Notes under the pieces: generated by a model
Database searches by the model: none
Told to the model about the DNA's origin: nothing
The model's input: the letters and a program-made list of their open reading frames with translations, nothing else
Source: Methanoregula sp. UBA64
GTDB lineage: Archaea > Halobacteriota > Methanomicrobia > Methanomicrobiales > Methanospirillaceae
DNA: 64,000 bases
Direction of reading: 5' to 3'
Assembly: GCF_002502735.1 (NCBI RefSeq)
Contig: NZ_DAQC01000001.1
Location: forward strand, 1,247,212-1,311,211
Part shown: positions 16,121-24,692 of the stretch, piece after piece
How the letters are laid out: each line of letters opens with the position of its first letter
Position numbering within the stretch: the stretch's first letter is position 1
Made by a program: the position numbers and the translations under genes

Positions 16121-16660
16121 ATGACATTCGTTATCCGGGGGGCAGGAAGGATCGCGGTGGTCCTCTCTGCCCTCATTATCCTCGGGCTCGCGATCGGACC
16201 GGCAGCCGCGGCAGGCATGGCGCAGGCCGGCGGCGAGACCGTACAGCACGGTCACGCGCCCGGGTTCCGGTTCGCTGCAAACAGCAGCCACCCGCACACC
16301 GGTGCAGGCTTCAACCTCACCGCGAACAAGACACAAGGACCCTTAAAGAAGAACGCAACCGCCGGATCGGCCGGTTCCCGCTTTGGCGGGATTGGCCGGG
16401 CGGGAAATAGTACCCATGAAAAAACCCCGGGCATTACGGCGAATGCAACTATGCAGCAGGAACGGCTCCAGAAGCTGGTGACAGGACTCCAACAGAAGGG
16501 CGTCGACGTAAGTGCGCTCCAGACTGCGATCAGGAACAACGACACCGCAGCAGAAAAGGCATGGTTTGCCTCGTATTACCCGGCCCACAACGGGCAGGTT
16601 ACCAGCACTACCCGCCAGCAGTGGCACCCGCGGAATGCAACCGCATCCCGGTCTGCCTGA
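16121..16660 (+). CDS. Secreted protein, Gly/Asn/Thr-rich, function unknown
   Basis: A 179-residue protein with an N-terminal signal (IAVVLSALIILGLAIGPAAAAG, cleavage probably after AAA at about residue 30). The mature part is low-complexity with several N-x-S/T sites (NSS, NLT, NKT, NAT, NST), followed by a helical segment LQKLVTGLQQKGVDVSALQTAIRNNDTAAEKAWFASYYPAHNG (about 107-150). No family recognised. ACGGAGTTGATCGT before the ATG gives the ribosome binding site, and a T-rich terminator follows at 16697-16714. Possibly regulated by the winged-helix protein encoded just upstream. Confidence 0.65.
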   Translation: MTFVIRGAGRIAVVLSALIILGLAIGPAAAAGMAQAGGETVQHGHAPGFRFAANSSHPHTGAGFNLTANKTQGPLKKNATAGSAGSRFGGIGRAGNSTHEKTPGITANATMQQERLQKLVTGLQQKGVDVSALQTAIRNNDTAAEKAWFASYYPAHNGQVTSTTRQQWHPRNATASRSA

Positions 16661-16696
16661 TACACACTACTTCCCTCTCAAAAAATTCCTCTCGAA

Positions 16697-16714
16697 AATT
16701 TTTTCTTTTTTTTT
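16697..16714 (+). terminator. T-rich terminator after the secreted-protein gene
   Basis: A run of T interrupted by a single C (TTTTTTCTTTTTTTTT) lies 37 bp after the stop at 16660, between convergent genes. Archaeal termination typically needs only such oligo-T. Confidence 0.5.
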
Positions 16715-16747
16715 GCCGGGACAGCCTGACAGCCCCCGGGCATTCTC

Positions 16748-17674
16748 CTAAAAGAGCAAAACTTCCAACAGCGGGATCGTTGCAAGGCAGAGCACGGTCG
16801 AGATGAAGACGCCCTGCGAGGCAAGAGTCGCATCCACGCCGTACTCTTCCGAGAGAAGCACCGAGTTTGCCGCCACCGGCATGGCGATCATGAGCACGGC
16901 AACGCCGAGCAGCAGGTGGTCGGAGACAAACGGCGACAGGATCAGAAATGCCGCCACCGGGAAGACGATAAGCCGGAGTGCGGTAGTAAGGTAGATCCTC
17001 CAGTCGCCGGCAAGCCGGTGCAGGGGGAGGGTGGCAAGCATGGCGCCGACCACGATCATCGCAAGCGGGGTTGTGGCAGATCCGATCAGCTCGAGGCCGG
17101 ACTGGACCGGGGAGGGGAGATTGAGCTGGAAGAGGAAGAGCACGAGCCCCGCGATTGCCGCCACAAGACCGGGGGAGAGGAGGACCTTGAGGTCGATCTT
17201 TCCCGGCCGGCCCCGGGCAAGCAGCCAGACGCCGAGGGTAAAGACCAGGAAATAGAACGGGACGTTAAAGAGGATCACGTAAAAGAGCGAGCTTGGGCCG
17301 AGCACCGCCAGCGCCACCGGGATGCCCATGAACATGGAGTTCGGGAAGACCAGCATGAACTGGAAGACCCCCTTCTCCTCTGACGTTGCGGGAAGGAACC
17401 GGCAGAGGAGGAGCCCGATGGCAAACGCAGCAAGGTAGTAGCCCACGGCAACGACGAGCATCCGGTCTACGATCCCCATGGTCTGTGCCGTCTCCGGCAC
17501 CTGCATGCTTGCAATGGTCAGGGCAGGCAGCGAGACGCTGACGAGGATATGGGAGATGAGGTGGACATGGTTGTCTTTAACGAGGCCGTACTTCCGGGCG
17601 CCAAACCCGGCCGCGATCAGTACAAAGAGGGTGGCTATCGCGATGACTACGGTGATAAAGTCCATGTACGGCAT
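16748..17674 (-). CDS. AEC-family (auxin efflux carrier-like) transporter
   Basis: A 308-residue integral membrane protein with about ten hydrophobic segments in two five-helix halves separated by a short basic loop (LLARGRPGKIDLKVL, about residues 152-166), the AEC/MdcF layout of the BART superfamily. FPNSMFMGIPVALAVLG (about 109-125) holds the conserved N-x-x-F-x-G-x-P motif of the first half. The end of the protein (AANSVLLSEEYGVDATLASQGVFISTVLCLATIPLLEVLL) is typical. Bacterial relatives carry malate, malonate or other carboxylates; the substrate here cannot be told. Start either at 17674 or four codons on. Convergent with the gene before it. Confidence 0.88.
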   Translation of the reverse strand: MPYMDFITVVIAIATLFVLIAAGFGARKYGLVKDNHVHLISHILVSVSLPALTIASMQVPETAQTMGIVDRMLVVAVGYYLAAFAIGLLLCRFLPATSEEKGVFQFMLVFPNSMFMGIPVALAVLGPSSLFYVILFNVPFYFLVFTLGVWLLARGRPGKIDLKVLLSPGLVAAIAGLVLFLFQLNLPSPVQSGLELIGSATTPLAMIVVGAMLATLPLHRLAGDWRIYLTTALRLIVFPVAAFLILSPFVSDHLLLGVAVLMIAMPVAANSVLLSEEYGVDATLASQGVFISTVLCLATIPLLEVLLF

Positions 17675-17824
17675 CCCCGGTTCGTGCCCGGTGCGGTATG
17701 CGGGCAGTTGCAGCTGGTACTTTCTGCGGGATCGGGCATATATCTTGGGAACGGGGCACGGCGCCGCAGTACCCCCGGTCTCCGCAGGTATTTATGGGAA
17801 CCTCGCAAAAAAATACCTCCACAG

Positions 17825-18472
17825 ATGGTTGCAAAGGATATTTTCCTCCAGCCGGTATTTGTTGCCGGTCTCATCATCGGGCTCTGTGCAGGAGCCCTCG
17901 CAGGTTTCTATGCCATCGGCCCGGCACTTGCCGGAACCGGCACCACGACCTGCGCGATCCCGGCAGGAGTTTCAACGGCTGCCACACCGGGAGACATCAT
18001 CAGCTTCCTCTTTGTGCAGGAAGGAACCTCGGGGTCGCTTGTCCCCGGGGAGAACGGCACGATGACCTTAACCCTTACCGGTGTCCGTCCCGATACGATC
18101 TACTTCTCCGATACGCCGGACCGGCTCTCGGGCGGGATCTCCACTAATACGTTCAGCACGAGTTCGCTCTGGAACAGCACATCCTCACCGAACGCCGCGC
18201 TGATGCTCGCCAATGCACCGGCAGCAAACGATTCCGTGATCCTGACGCTCTCGAACCCGGCCTATGACCGGGCAAACGCCACGCTCCGGTACACCGCGGT
18301 CCAGGTCCCCCATTATACCGGCGAGGGCCTGAAAGCCTACGAGGTCTTTGCCGACCCGGGCATTCCGCAGCACTTCGGGCAGGCCATGCTCTTTATCGAC
18401 AATGCGGAGATCAGGGTGACGGCGATCAACACTACCGAAGACCGGGACCACCCGGACATCATTATTACGTAA
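17825..18472 (+). CDS. Membrane-anchored extracellular protein of unknown function
   Basis: From the ATG at 17825 the product is 215 residues with one N-terminal membrane segment (PVFVAGLIIGLCAGALAGFYAIGPALA) and an extracellular domain. The domain has several N-x-S/T sites and a beta-rich pattern (TMTLTLTGVRPDTIYFSDTPDRLSGGISTNTF ... SVILTLSNPAYDRANATLRYTAVQV). Codons upstream of 17825 in the same frame overlap the neighbour and are not supported. A TATA-like TATTTATG (about 17787-17794) puts transcription start just before this ATG, so the mRNA would be almost leaderless. The family is unknown to me, though the GVRPDTIYFSDTP pattern suggests a conserved extracellular domain rather than low complexity. 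A hairpin terminator follows the stop. Confidence 0.7.
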   Translation: MVAKDIFLQPVFVAGLIIGLCAGALAGFYAIGPALAGTGTTTCAIPAGVSTAATPGDIISFLFVQEGTSGSLVPGENGTMTLTLTGVRPDTIYFSDTPDRLSGGISTNTFSTSSLWNSTSSPNAALMLANAPAANDSVILTLSNPAYDRANATLRYTAVQVPHYTGEGLKAYEVFADPGIPQHFGQAMLFIDNAEIRVTAINTTEDRDHPDIIIT

Positions 18473-18481
18473 GGATTCGTG

Positions 18482-18505
18482 CCGGGAAAACCCGGTCTCT
18501 TTTTA
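18482..18505 (+). terminator. Hairpin and T-run terminator
   Basis: CCGGG (18482-18486), AAAA, CCCGG (18491-18495) form a short GC hairpin followed by TCTCTTTTT, ten bases after the stop of the upstream gene. Confidence 0.5.
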
Positions 18506-18539
18506 TCGCCCGGTAAAAAAGGGATTGCCGGTCTCCGGC

Positions 18540-19280
18540 TCAGTCCGCGGCAATCTTTGTGTAGAACAGCGCGGCAACGACCGCCCCGCAAATTGGACCT
18601 ATGACATAGATCGGGAAATACATCCAGAGGTTCGAGCCCCCGAGCAGGCTGTCGGCAAGGTACGGCCCGAACGTACGGGCCGTGTTGAGCGAGGCGCCGG
18701 TGATGTTTCCCGCCATCGTGATAAGGCCCGCAACCGTGAGGCCGATGATGAGGCCGGCAAAGCCCGGCGGGGCCCGCTCGTCCACCGCAACGCCCATGAT
18801 AACGAGCATCAGCACAAAGGTAGCGATAGCCTCGACAAGGATCGCCTGCCCGTACCCGATGCCCGGGAAGGGAGCGGTCGCCCCGAGCCCGCCGGTTGTC
18901 ACCGCGGCAGCGCCGAGCGAGAAGTACAGGAGAACGCTCCCGGCCGCAGCCCCGATACACTGGGCGACAATATACCCGAGAGCTTCTCCCGACGGGAACT
19001 TCTTTACCGCCCAGAGCCCGATCGTCACCGCCGGGTTGAGGTGCGCCCCCGAGACCCGGCCGAGCGCATAGATGACCGCGGCGATCGTGATGCCGAAGAC
19101 CAGCCCGATCGCCAGCCAGTCGCCCATACCTCCCAGTTCGCCGATCCCGACATTGAACGCCGAGACCGGCTTTGTCCCGGCGGCAAGCATCAGCGTTATT
19201 ACCGCCGCCCCGGTCCCGAAGTACACGAGGAGCAGCGTCCCGACCCCTTCTGCAATGCAGCGGGTGGAGAGCGATGCCAT
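18540..19280 (-). CDS. MIP-family aquaporin / glycerol facilitator
   Basis: A 246-residue channel with six membrane segments. The first NPA box is intact (HLNPAVTIG, residues 80-88) but the second reads NTA (SLNTARTFGPYL, residues 198-209), so proline is replaced by threonine while the following Arg is kept. The start is the ATG at 19280 behind AAAGGAG; a GTG one codon upstream also fits. It overlaps the DUF2180 stop by one base, so the two are translationally coupled. Archaeal aquaporins (AqpM) pass water and glycerol, possibly gases; the altered second box may change selectivity. Expected in the cytoplasmic membrane. Confidence 0.9.
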   Translation of the reverse strand: MASLSTRCIAEGVGTLLLVYFGTGAAVITLMLAAGTKPVSAFNVGIGELGGMGDWLAIGLVFGITIAAVIYALGRVSGAHLNPAVTIGLWAVKKFPSGEALGYIVAQCIGAAAGSVLLYFSLGAAAVTTGGLGATAPFPGIGYGQAILVEAIATFVLMLVIMGVAVDERAPPGFAGLIIGLTVAGLITMAGNITGASLNTARTFGPYLADSLLGGSNLWMYFPIYVIGPICGAVVAALFYTKIAAD

Positions 19281-19492
19281 CACAACTCTCCTTTGTAGGC
19301 CCCGGCGCAGTCGGGACAGAACATCCTCGGCATCTTTTTCGGGAGTTTCCGCGAGGGGAAGGGATAGCCCCCCTCCCAGACATCGACTTCCTTTCGTATC
19401 GTATGCTTCATGCAGGTCCCCATGCCGCAGACCGTGCAGACGGCGACCGCATCCGAACTAACTCCCTCCTTCGCACACACGTAGCACTTCAT
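19280..19492 (-). CDS. DUF2180 zinc-ribbon protein
   Basis: A 70-residue protein from the ATG at 19492: MKCYVCAKEG at the start, CTVCGMGTCMKH in the middle and MFCPDCAG at the end, giving four CxxC-type pairs or near pairs that could bind two zinc ions in a treble-clef or RING-like arrangement. This pattern matches DUF2180, a small family seen mainly in methanogens. The longer open frame to 19621 overlaps the DUF2193 gene and is rejected. It lies 34 bp after DUF2193 and is coupled to the aquaporin, so all three are probably one transcript. Function unknown. Confidence 0.8.
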   Translation of the reverse strand: MKCYVCAKEGVSSDAVAVCTVCGMGTCMKHTIRKEVDVWEGGYPFPSRKLPKKMPRMFCPDCAGAYKGEL

Positions 19493-19526
19493 ACAGGATC
19501 CCCCACGTTCAGCCCTATTGCCGGGC

Positions 19527-21026
19527 TTACACCGCATCCTTCCACTGGCAGGCGCAGTGCCGGAAATCCATGAGAGCAGCAGATGCGCAGTCCTTGCAGA
19601 TCCGGGCCGGGGCTGCTGCAACAGTCTTGTTCAACGCGATGATGTTGGTCATCAGGGTTGCCGTGACCGGCTCGCTTGTTAAGAGACACGGGTAGTCGGC
19701 AAGGCGCATCATCGCCGAGAACCGGACCGTCATCGCACACGCCGGGTAGGCATACCGCTGCGGGTTTGCGAGCACCTCGTTTTTCAGGATCGGCGCAAGG
19801 TTCACGTCGTAGCCGCCCACCTTTGGCGTGAGCATGCCTTTTGTCCCGGCCTGCATCCTCCGGGCCTTGTCCACGAGCTTCCAGCCCCGGTACACCATGT
19901 CCATGAAGTCGCAGTTGTGCAGCTCGACCGCTGCTCCCCGCTTCGGGTAGAGCTGGACATAGTTGTGGTAGCGTTTCGTGAGCATGTCCACGACCATGAC
20001 CGCGTTGAACCCGTCGAGTTCGAGCAGATACTCGGCTGCGCTTGCCGAGGCCCCGGTGGCAAGGGAGAGCACTTCGGACTCGTTTTTGATCTTCGGGGCT
20101 GCCGCGGCAAGCGTCTTGTCCATGACCTCGGTCACCGCCTCGATCACGGCCATGATCACGTCGTCCTTGCACATGTTGTACGTAGACTGGGCGATATGGT
20201 GGGCAATGTCGCCGACACAGTAGGCCGGCACGGTCACGATATTGCCGTAGTGGACGCCTTCGTCGATGGCGGCTCTTACCGCACCGGTCATCTTTGTCCG
20301 GTACGATTTCATGTACTTCCGGCAGTCAAACGAGGACTGGCCGGCATCGTCCATGAGCTTCGCCTGGGCTGCGACCGGTGTCCGGTAGATCGACTGGATC
20401 ATCGCAACCTCTTTTTTTACCGCGTCCGCAAGGGTCGCCCCGTCCTCGACTGCGTGGGCAAAGACATCGCCAAAGCCGTACGAGGTGTTCATGCCCCAGG
20501 ACTTTGCCGCAAGGATCGCCTGCTTGTGGGCGACCGGGATCTTCGTGGTCCTTAAGATCTGGTTGACGATGTTGCTGCTGCTCCCCGGGATGAGCGCAAA
20601 GTCCACGACACAGGTGGGCCCGTAGAACCCCGCGTAGCGCCGGGCCGACTCCTTCCCGATCAGGGCCTCGGACTTCCCGACAGCCGCAATAAACGTGTCA
20701 ACGCTTTTCTTAAACGCCGGGTCCTCGTCGTACAGGATCTCCATGATCACCGGCGTCTGGTAATGTTCGACAAAGGGGTCGTCCTCGGGACGGATGGTGT
20801 TCGTGAGCCCTTTGAGGATCGTATAGTGGGCATCGACCGAGTCCTTGTGCAGGGCAAAGACCGCTTTACTCTGGTTCCCTGCCGGTTTCATGCATTTCAC
20901 GGCATCGGCATAGGCTTTCGTGTCGCCGATGACGAATTTTTCTCCCCGCTTCTTTTTTATCTGGTTCACATCGGCGTGCTGGGCAGCCATCGCCTCTGCG
21001 ATCATCTTCTTTACTACCGTCTGCAT
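19527..21026 (-). CDS. DUF2193 methanogen protein
   Basis: A 499-residue soluble protein from the ATG at 21026, with GGGAG and GAGG upstream; a GTG six codons earlier is in frame but lacks a site. Long and mostly helical, it ends with a Cys cluster (PARICKDCASAALMDFRHCACQWKDAV). It matches the DUF2193 family of methanogens as I know it, whose function is undetermined. A strong TATA box (TATATAAA on the minus strand, about 21098-21105) fits the start. Downstream are DUF2180 and an aquaporin, so the operon may link this protein with a zinc-ribbon partner. Confidence 0.82.
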   Translation of the reverse strand: MQTVVKKMIAEAMAAQHADVNQIKKKRGEKFVIGDTKAYADAVKCMKPAGNQSKAVFALHKDSVDAHYTILKGLTNTIRPEDDPFVEHYQTPVIMEILYDEDPAFKKSVDTFIAAVGKSEALIGKESARRYAGFYGPTCVVDFALIPGSSSNIVNQILRTTKIPVAHKQAILAAKSWGMNTSYGFGDVFAHAVEDGATLADAVKKEVAMIQSIYRTPVAAQAKLMDDAGQSSFDCRKYMKSYRTKMTGAVRAAIDEGVHYGNIVTVPAYCVGDIAHHIAQSTYNMCKDDVIMAVIEAVTEVMDKTLAAAAPKIKNESEVLSLATGASASAAEYLLELDGFNAVMVVDMLTKRYHNYVQLYPKRGAAVELHNCDFMDMVYRGWKLVDKARRMQAGTKGMLTPKVGGYDVNLAPILKNEVLANPQRYAYPACAMTVRFSAMMRLADYPCLLTSEPVTATLMTNIIALNKTVAAAPARICKDCASAALMDFRHCACQWKDAV

Positions 21027-21087
21027 ATCCTCGACTCCCGGCACCCGTAGTATGAAAGGGTGCCAACATGCCTACAATGGGAGTGAC

Positions 21088-21108
21088 CCTATATATGTTT
21101 TTATATAA
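21088..21108 (-). promoter_or_regulatory. TATA promoter of the DUF2193 operon
   Basis: Minus strand reads CCCGTTATATAAAAACATATA through this stretch; TTATATAAA is a near-ideal archaeal TATA box with a purine/pyrimidine-poor upstream element, about 70 bp before the ATG at 21026. Confidence 0.55.
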
Positions 21109-21147
21109 CGGGGAGAATCTTCGCAAACGCCGGAAAAAAGGGTATTT

Positions 21148-21858
21148 TCAGACCTCGCGTTTCAGGCTGCATGCCAGCCGGAGCGAGCTGTTGACCATGT
21201 CCACGAGATCTTCCTGCGTATAGGGATTTTTCTCGATCTGCTCCCAGTCCCGGGTCGTGTCCTCGTTGTTCTCCCCCACCCAGGCAGTGATCGAGACCTC
21301 GGGGCTGTGGAACCCGAGCCAGGAGAAGAAGTTTAAGAGGTTGCCGGCCACGTGCTGCATCCCGTCCACGTGGCCGATAATAATGAGCGCTACGACCTTG
21401 TTTTTGATCATCCGGTTGCCGAACCACGAGTACTGGTTCTCGATGCAGTTCATCCGTTCGACGAATTTCTGGACAAGGGCCGAGTGGTTGTTCCAGCGGA
21501 TGGGGGTTGCAAGGAAGAGCACATCGCAGTCGAGGACTGCCGCATAGACCTTGTCCATCTCGTCGTCCTCGTACTTCATGGTGGACTGGCAGGGATACGT
21601 GCAGTACTCCGGGTTCTCCGAGTAGTTGCCCTCGCACTCGTAGATTTTGAGGTCTTTTAACCGGAGAAACGTGGTCTCGCACCCGAGATCTTTGCACCGG
21701 TCAAGGGCGCTCAGCAGCAGGCGCTCGGACTTCGAGAGCCCTGCCTGCTCCCGGCTCGACCCCGAGATCCCGACAACCCGTATTCCCTTCACGTTCTCCG
21801 GCTGCGGCGGGAGGATCGTCCCGACACCGATCTTGCGTCCGACAAGGGGGGATGGCAT
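21148..21858 (-). CDS. Flavodoxin-like NAD(P)H-dependent FMN reductase family protein
   Basis: A 236-residue flavoprotein from the ATG at 21858. VVGISGSSREQAGLSKSERLL (about residues 28-48) is the phosphate-binding loop of the NADPH-dependent FMN reductase family, and LFLATPIRWNNHSALVQKFVER (about 115-136) the typical FMN-proximal segment. It has cysteines in YECEGNYSENPEYCTYPC (about 72-89), which recall but do not match the compact cluster motif of methanogen iron-sulfur flavoproteins, so I leave the cluster open. No good ribosome binding site; the first 25 residues could be shorter. Last gene of the aldo/keto reductase, MFS, flavoprotein run, 25 bp after the MFS gene. Confidence 0.82.
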   Translation of the reverse strand: MPSPLVGRKIGVGTILPPQPENVKGIRVVGISGSSREQAGLSKSERLLLSALDRCKDLGCETTFLRLKDLKIYECEGNYSENPEYCTYPCQSTMKYEDDEMDKVYAAVLDCDVLFLATPIRWNNHSALVQKFVERMNCIENQYSWFGNRMIKNKVVALIIIGHVDGMQHVAGNLLNFFSWLGFHSPEVSITAWVGENNEDTTRDWEQIEKNPYTQEDLVDMVNSSLRLACSLKREV

Positions 21859-21883
21859 ACGGGTATGTGGGCAGGAGGAGGTC

Positions 21884-23311
21884 TTATGGTTTTGGCCCGG
21901 TCTTCCGGTACGAGAACGCAGCCGAAACAAGGCAGATGATCCCGCCGGTATACATCGCGATCCCAAAGAGCGGGGCAAGAACCGCGGGGCCTGCGGAGAG
22001 GACGGCGCCGGTATACCCGAGCGCATCGAGCTGGAGGACGAGGAGGATGGCTGCCGCAGAGATCCCGAACATGACCCCGAGGTCCTGGAGGATCACAAGC
22101 ACGCTTGAGGCAACCCCGGCCTTCTCTTTCGGGATGGAGACCATGATCTCGATGGTGTTGGGGCCCTGGTAGATCGACCGGCAGATGCCGGCAATGGCAA
22201 GAGCGAGGATCACGAGCCAGATGTTTACCGTGGCATAGCCGTACCCGCACAGGAAAAAGGAGAGCCCTACGCCAAAGACGCCGAACGTGGCGTAGTTCTT
22301 CGGGCAGTACTTGTCGTAGATCCAGCCGCAGACCGGGGATGCGGCCATCATGGCGATCGGCATCACAAAAGCGATGAGACCGACCTGCGTGGGTGCATAG
22401 CCCATCACCCCCTCGAAATAGAAGGGCAGGAGGATGATTAAAATGAATGTCGCGGTGAAGTACAGGACGAGGCTTGCCCCCGGGAGGACGAATGCCCGGG
22501 TGGTGACGAGCGTGAGGTCGAGAAGGGGCGCTTCTGCAGTCCGCTCGCGGTACACAAAGAGGGCGAGGGCTACCAGGCCAACGCCGGCGCTTGCCGCAAA
22601 CCGGAGGGGATCAACCGGAGGGTTCGCAAACTCGTTCAGGACAACCGCCAGAGCGGCCATGACGAGAACGAGGAGAACAGCGCCGGAGTAATCGGTGCGG
22701 GTATCGCCGGCCTGCACAGACGGGACTTTCAGGTACCGGGCGGCAAGGAGCAGCAGGACGCAGCCTATCGGCACGTTGACAAAGAAGATGAACGGCCAGC
22801 CAAAGGAATCGACAAGGATCCCGCCGAGCGCCGGGCCCACGATAAGGCCGAGCGCAACGGTTGCGGTGATATAGCCCATGGCCCGGCCCCGCTCGTCGGC
22901 CGGGAAGACCTGCATGATGATCGCCATGGAGATCGACATCATCATCGCCGCCCCGAGGCCCTGGACGATCCGGGCAAGAATGAGGAGGGGAAGCGAGCCG
23001 GCAAGCCCGCAGGCGGCAGAAGCCGCCACAAAGACCACGAGGCCGAGGATGAAGAGCCGGGCGGTGCCGATCCGGCCCGCAAGCGTGCCGAAGATGAGCA
23101 CCGTGGCAACGATCGTCATCATGTACGCGGTCGCGATCCACTGGGAGAGGCCGAGCGGCACGCCGAATACGGCTGTGATGGTCGGGAGCGCTATTGCTAC
23201 GATATTGTTGTCGAGCACCGCCATGAAGCAGCTCACGAGAATGACGAGCAGGATGGCGAGGCGGTGCCGGTAGGCAAACTCAGCGGGGGCCGGTATGTCC
23301 GTGTCGGTCAG
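21884..23311 (-). CDS. MFS multidrug-exporter-like transporter, probable CTG start
   Basis: A DHA2-type major facilitator with about 14 hydrophobic segments; motifs LDNNIVAIALPTI (TM1), LAGRIGTARLF (motif A loop) and GPALGGILVDSFGWPFIFFVNVPIG (TM5/6 region) are typical of EmrB/QacA relatives. The first standard start (GTG at 23236) would cut TM1 in half. The frame continues upstream to a stop with no ATG, GTG or TTG; a CTG at 23311 lies six bases after GGTGAT, a perfect ribosome binding site, and gives TDTDIPAPAEFAYRHRLAILLVILVSCFMAVLDNN, a complete TM1. I therefore take 23311 as the start, with 475 residues. It is 59 bp after the aldo/keto reductase. Confidence 0.75.
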   Translation of the reverse strand: MTDTDIPAPAEFAYRHRLAILLVILVSCFMAVLDNNIVAIALPTITAVFGVPLGLSQWIATAYMMTIVATVLIFGTLAGRIGTARLFILGLVVFVAASAACGLAGSLPLLILARIVQGLGAAMMMSISMAIIMQVFPADERGRAMGYITATVALGLIVGPALGGILVDSFGWPFIFFVNVPIGCVLLLLAARYLKVPSVQAGDTRTDYSGAVLLVLVMAALAVVLNEFANPPVDPLRFAASAGVGLVALALFVYRERTAEAPLLDLTLVTTRAFVLPGASLVLYFTATFILIILLPFYFEGVMGYAPTQVGLIAFVMPIAMMAASPVCGWIYDKYCPKNYATFGVFGVGLSFFLCGYGYATVNIWLVILALAIAGICRSIYQGPNTIEIMVSIPKEKAGVASSVLVILQDLGVMFGISAAAILLVLQLDALGYTGAVLSAGPAVLAPLFGIAMYTGGIICLVSAAFSYRKTGPKP

Positions 23312-23370
23312 GGAATATCACCGTGCAGTAAACGATATTGGGCCCGGGGAGGGAAAATGCCCTGCATGGA

Positions 23371-24525
23371 TCATTTCCCGAAATATTCTGCAACTTCTTT
23401 GAGGTGTTCCATAATGGGAAGGCCCTGCGGGCACTTCTCTTCGCATTCGCCGCAGGAAAGGCAGCAGGAGGCATAGCCGGGGACGCCGTCGATGACCCCG
23501 CTCAACACCCACGTGTAGACCCCGCCGCACTCCTCTTTTGCATCGAACATGTGCGCCTGGTTGTAGGACTCGAAGCACCGGGGAATGTCCACCCCGTTCC
23601 TGCAGGGCATGCAGTACCGGCAGCCGGTGCAGGGGATCGTTACCCGGGATTCGAAGGCGGCTTTTACCTGCCGGATCACCTCGCGATCCTTCGGGGTAAA
23701 CGACCCGGGCCGTCCCCGCTCTGCATATGCAAGGTTCTCTTCGAGCTGCTGCATCGAAGACATGCCGGAGAGGACGGTGGTGACCTCGGGATGGTCCCAG
23801 ACCCATGAAAGGCCCCATTCCGCGGGCGTGCGCCGGACCGGGGCTGCGGCAAGGATCTCTTTAGTTGCCGGGAGGTCGCGGGAGAGCAGGCCGCCCCGGA
23901 GGGGTTCCATCACGACAATGCCAAGACCTTTTTTCGCAGCATAGTGCAGCCCTTTTGTCCCGGCCTGGTACTGCTCGTCCATGAAGTTGTACTGGATCTG
24001 GGCAAAGGTCCAGTCGTACGCGTCCACGATCTCCTGAAAGATCGGGAGGTCGTCGTGGAACGAGAAGGCGGGGTACCGGATCCGGCCGTCCGCAACAGCC
24101 TCGTCCAGGAATTCGAGGACGCCGAGGTTTGAGAGGTTCTCCCACCAGGCTTTGTTCAGGCCGTGGACCAGGTAGAAGTCGATGTGATCGGTGGCGAGCC
24201 GGGCCAGCTGCTCGTCGAGGTACCGGTCCATGTCCTCCCGGGTCTTGATGAGCCAGCTCGGGAGCTTGGTGGCAAGCATGACCTTCTCCCGGTAGCCGCC
24301 GGCAAGCGCCTTTCCCACGAGCGGTTCGCTCTCGCCATCGTGGTAGGGGTACGCGGTGTCGATGTAGTTGACACCATGATCGATGGCGTGGTGGATCATG
24401 GCGATGGCTTTTTCCTCATCGATCTTTCCGGCAAAGCCCGAGCCTTCGGCCTGCGGCAGCCGCATGCACCCGAACCCGAGGATCGAGATGTCATGGGGCA
24501 CTTTGGGGAATCTCCTGTACAGCAT
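23371..24525 (-). CDS. Aldo/keto reductase with C-terminal iron-sulfur domain
   Basis: A 384-residue oxidoreductase. Residues 1-280 form an aldo/keto reductase TIM barrel with the conserved GVNYIDTAYPYHDGESE (Asp/Tyr of the catalytic set, about 51-67) and a Lys/His region (LATKLPSW, VHGLNKAWW). Residues about 290-384 are a ferredoxin-like domain with CTGCRYCMPCRNGVDIP and CCLSCGECEEKCPQGLP, sufficient for [4Fe-4S] binding. This two-domain architecture is common in anaerobes and in methanogens, where the physiological substrate is unknown. It heads the minus-strand run AKR, MFS exporter, flavoprotein, which may handle a toxic carbonyl or quinone (inference). Confidence 0.9.
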   Translation of the reverse strand: MLYRRFPKVPHDISILGFGCMRLPQAEGSGFAGKIDEEKAIAMIHHAIDHGVNYIDTAYPYHDGESEPLVGKALAGGYREKVMLATKLPSWLIKTREDMDRYLDEQLARLATDHIDFYLVHGLNKAWWENLSNLGVLEFLDEAVADGRIRYPAFSFHDDLPIFQEIVDAYDWTFAQIQYNFMDEQYQAGTKGLHYAAKKGLGIVVMEPLRGGLLSRDLPATKEILAAAPVRRTPAEWGLSWVWDHPEVTTVLSGMSSMQQLEENLAYAERGRPGSFTPKDREVIRQVKAAFESRVTIPCTGCRYCMPCRNGVDIPRCFESYNQAHMFDAKEECGGVYTWVLSGVIDGVPGYASCCLSCGECEEKCPQGLPIMEHLKEVAEYFGK

Positions 24526-24660
24526 GGCATGTCACCAGTACCAGAGAAATGCAGTCCGCAGGTATATACCGGACAGGGGCAAAATGGTGCCTTAATTTCA
24601 CCAGGGATAGCGGGGGGTGCCCGGGAGGGTCCGGAGCCGGGTGTCCCGATCTCCGGTACC

Positions 24661-24692
24661 CTTTTATAGAATAAACAAAGATTACGAAACAT
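24661..24692 (+). promoter_or_regulatory. Promoter of the receiver/PAS kinase gene
   Basis: CTTTTATAGA (24660-24669) is a TATA-like box about 27 bp before the ATG at 24693, so the mRNA should be nearly leaderless. Confidence 0.45.

Noticed and set aside
23234..23236. GTG at 23236 as start of the MFS gene
   Set aside because: It would remove half of the first membrane helix, and the CTG at 23311 has a perfect ribosome binding site.
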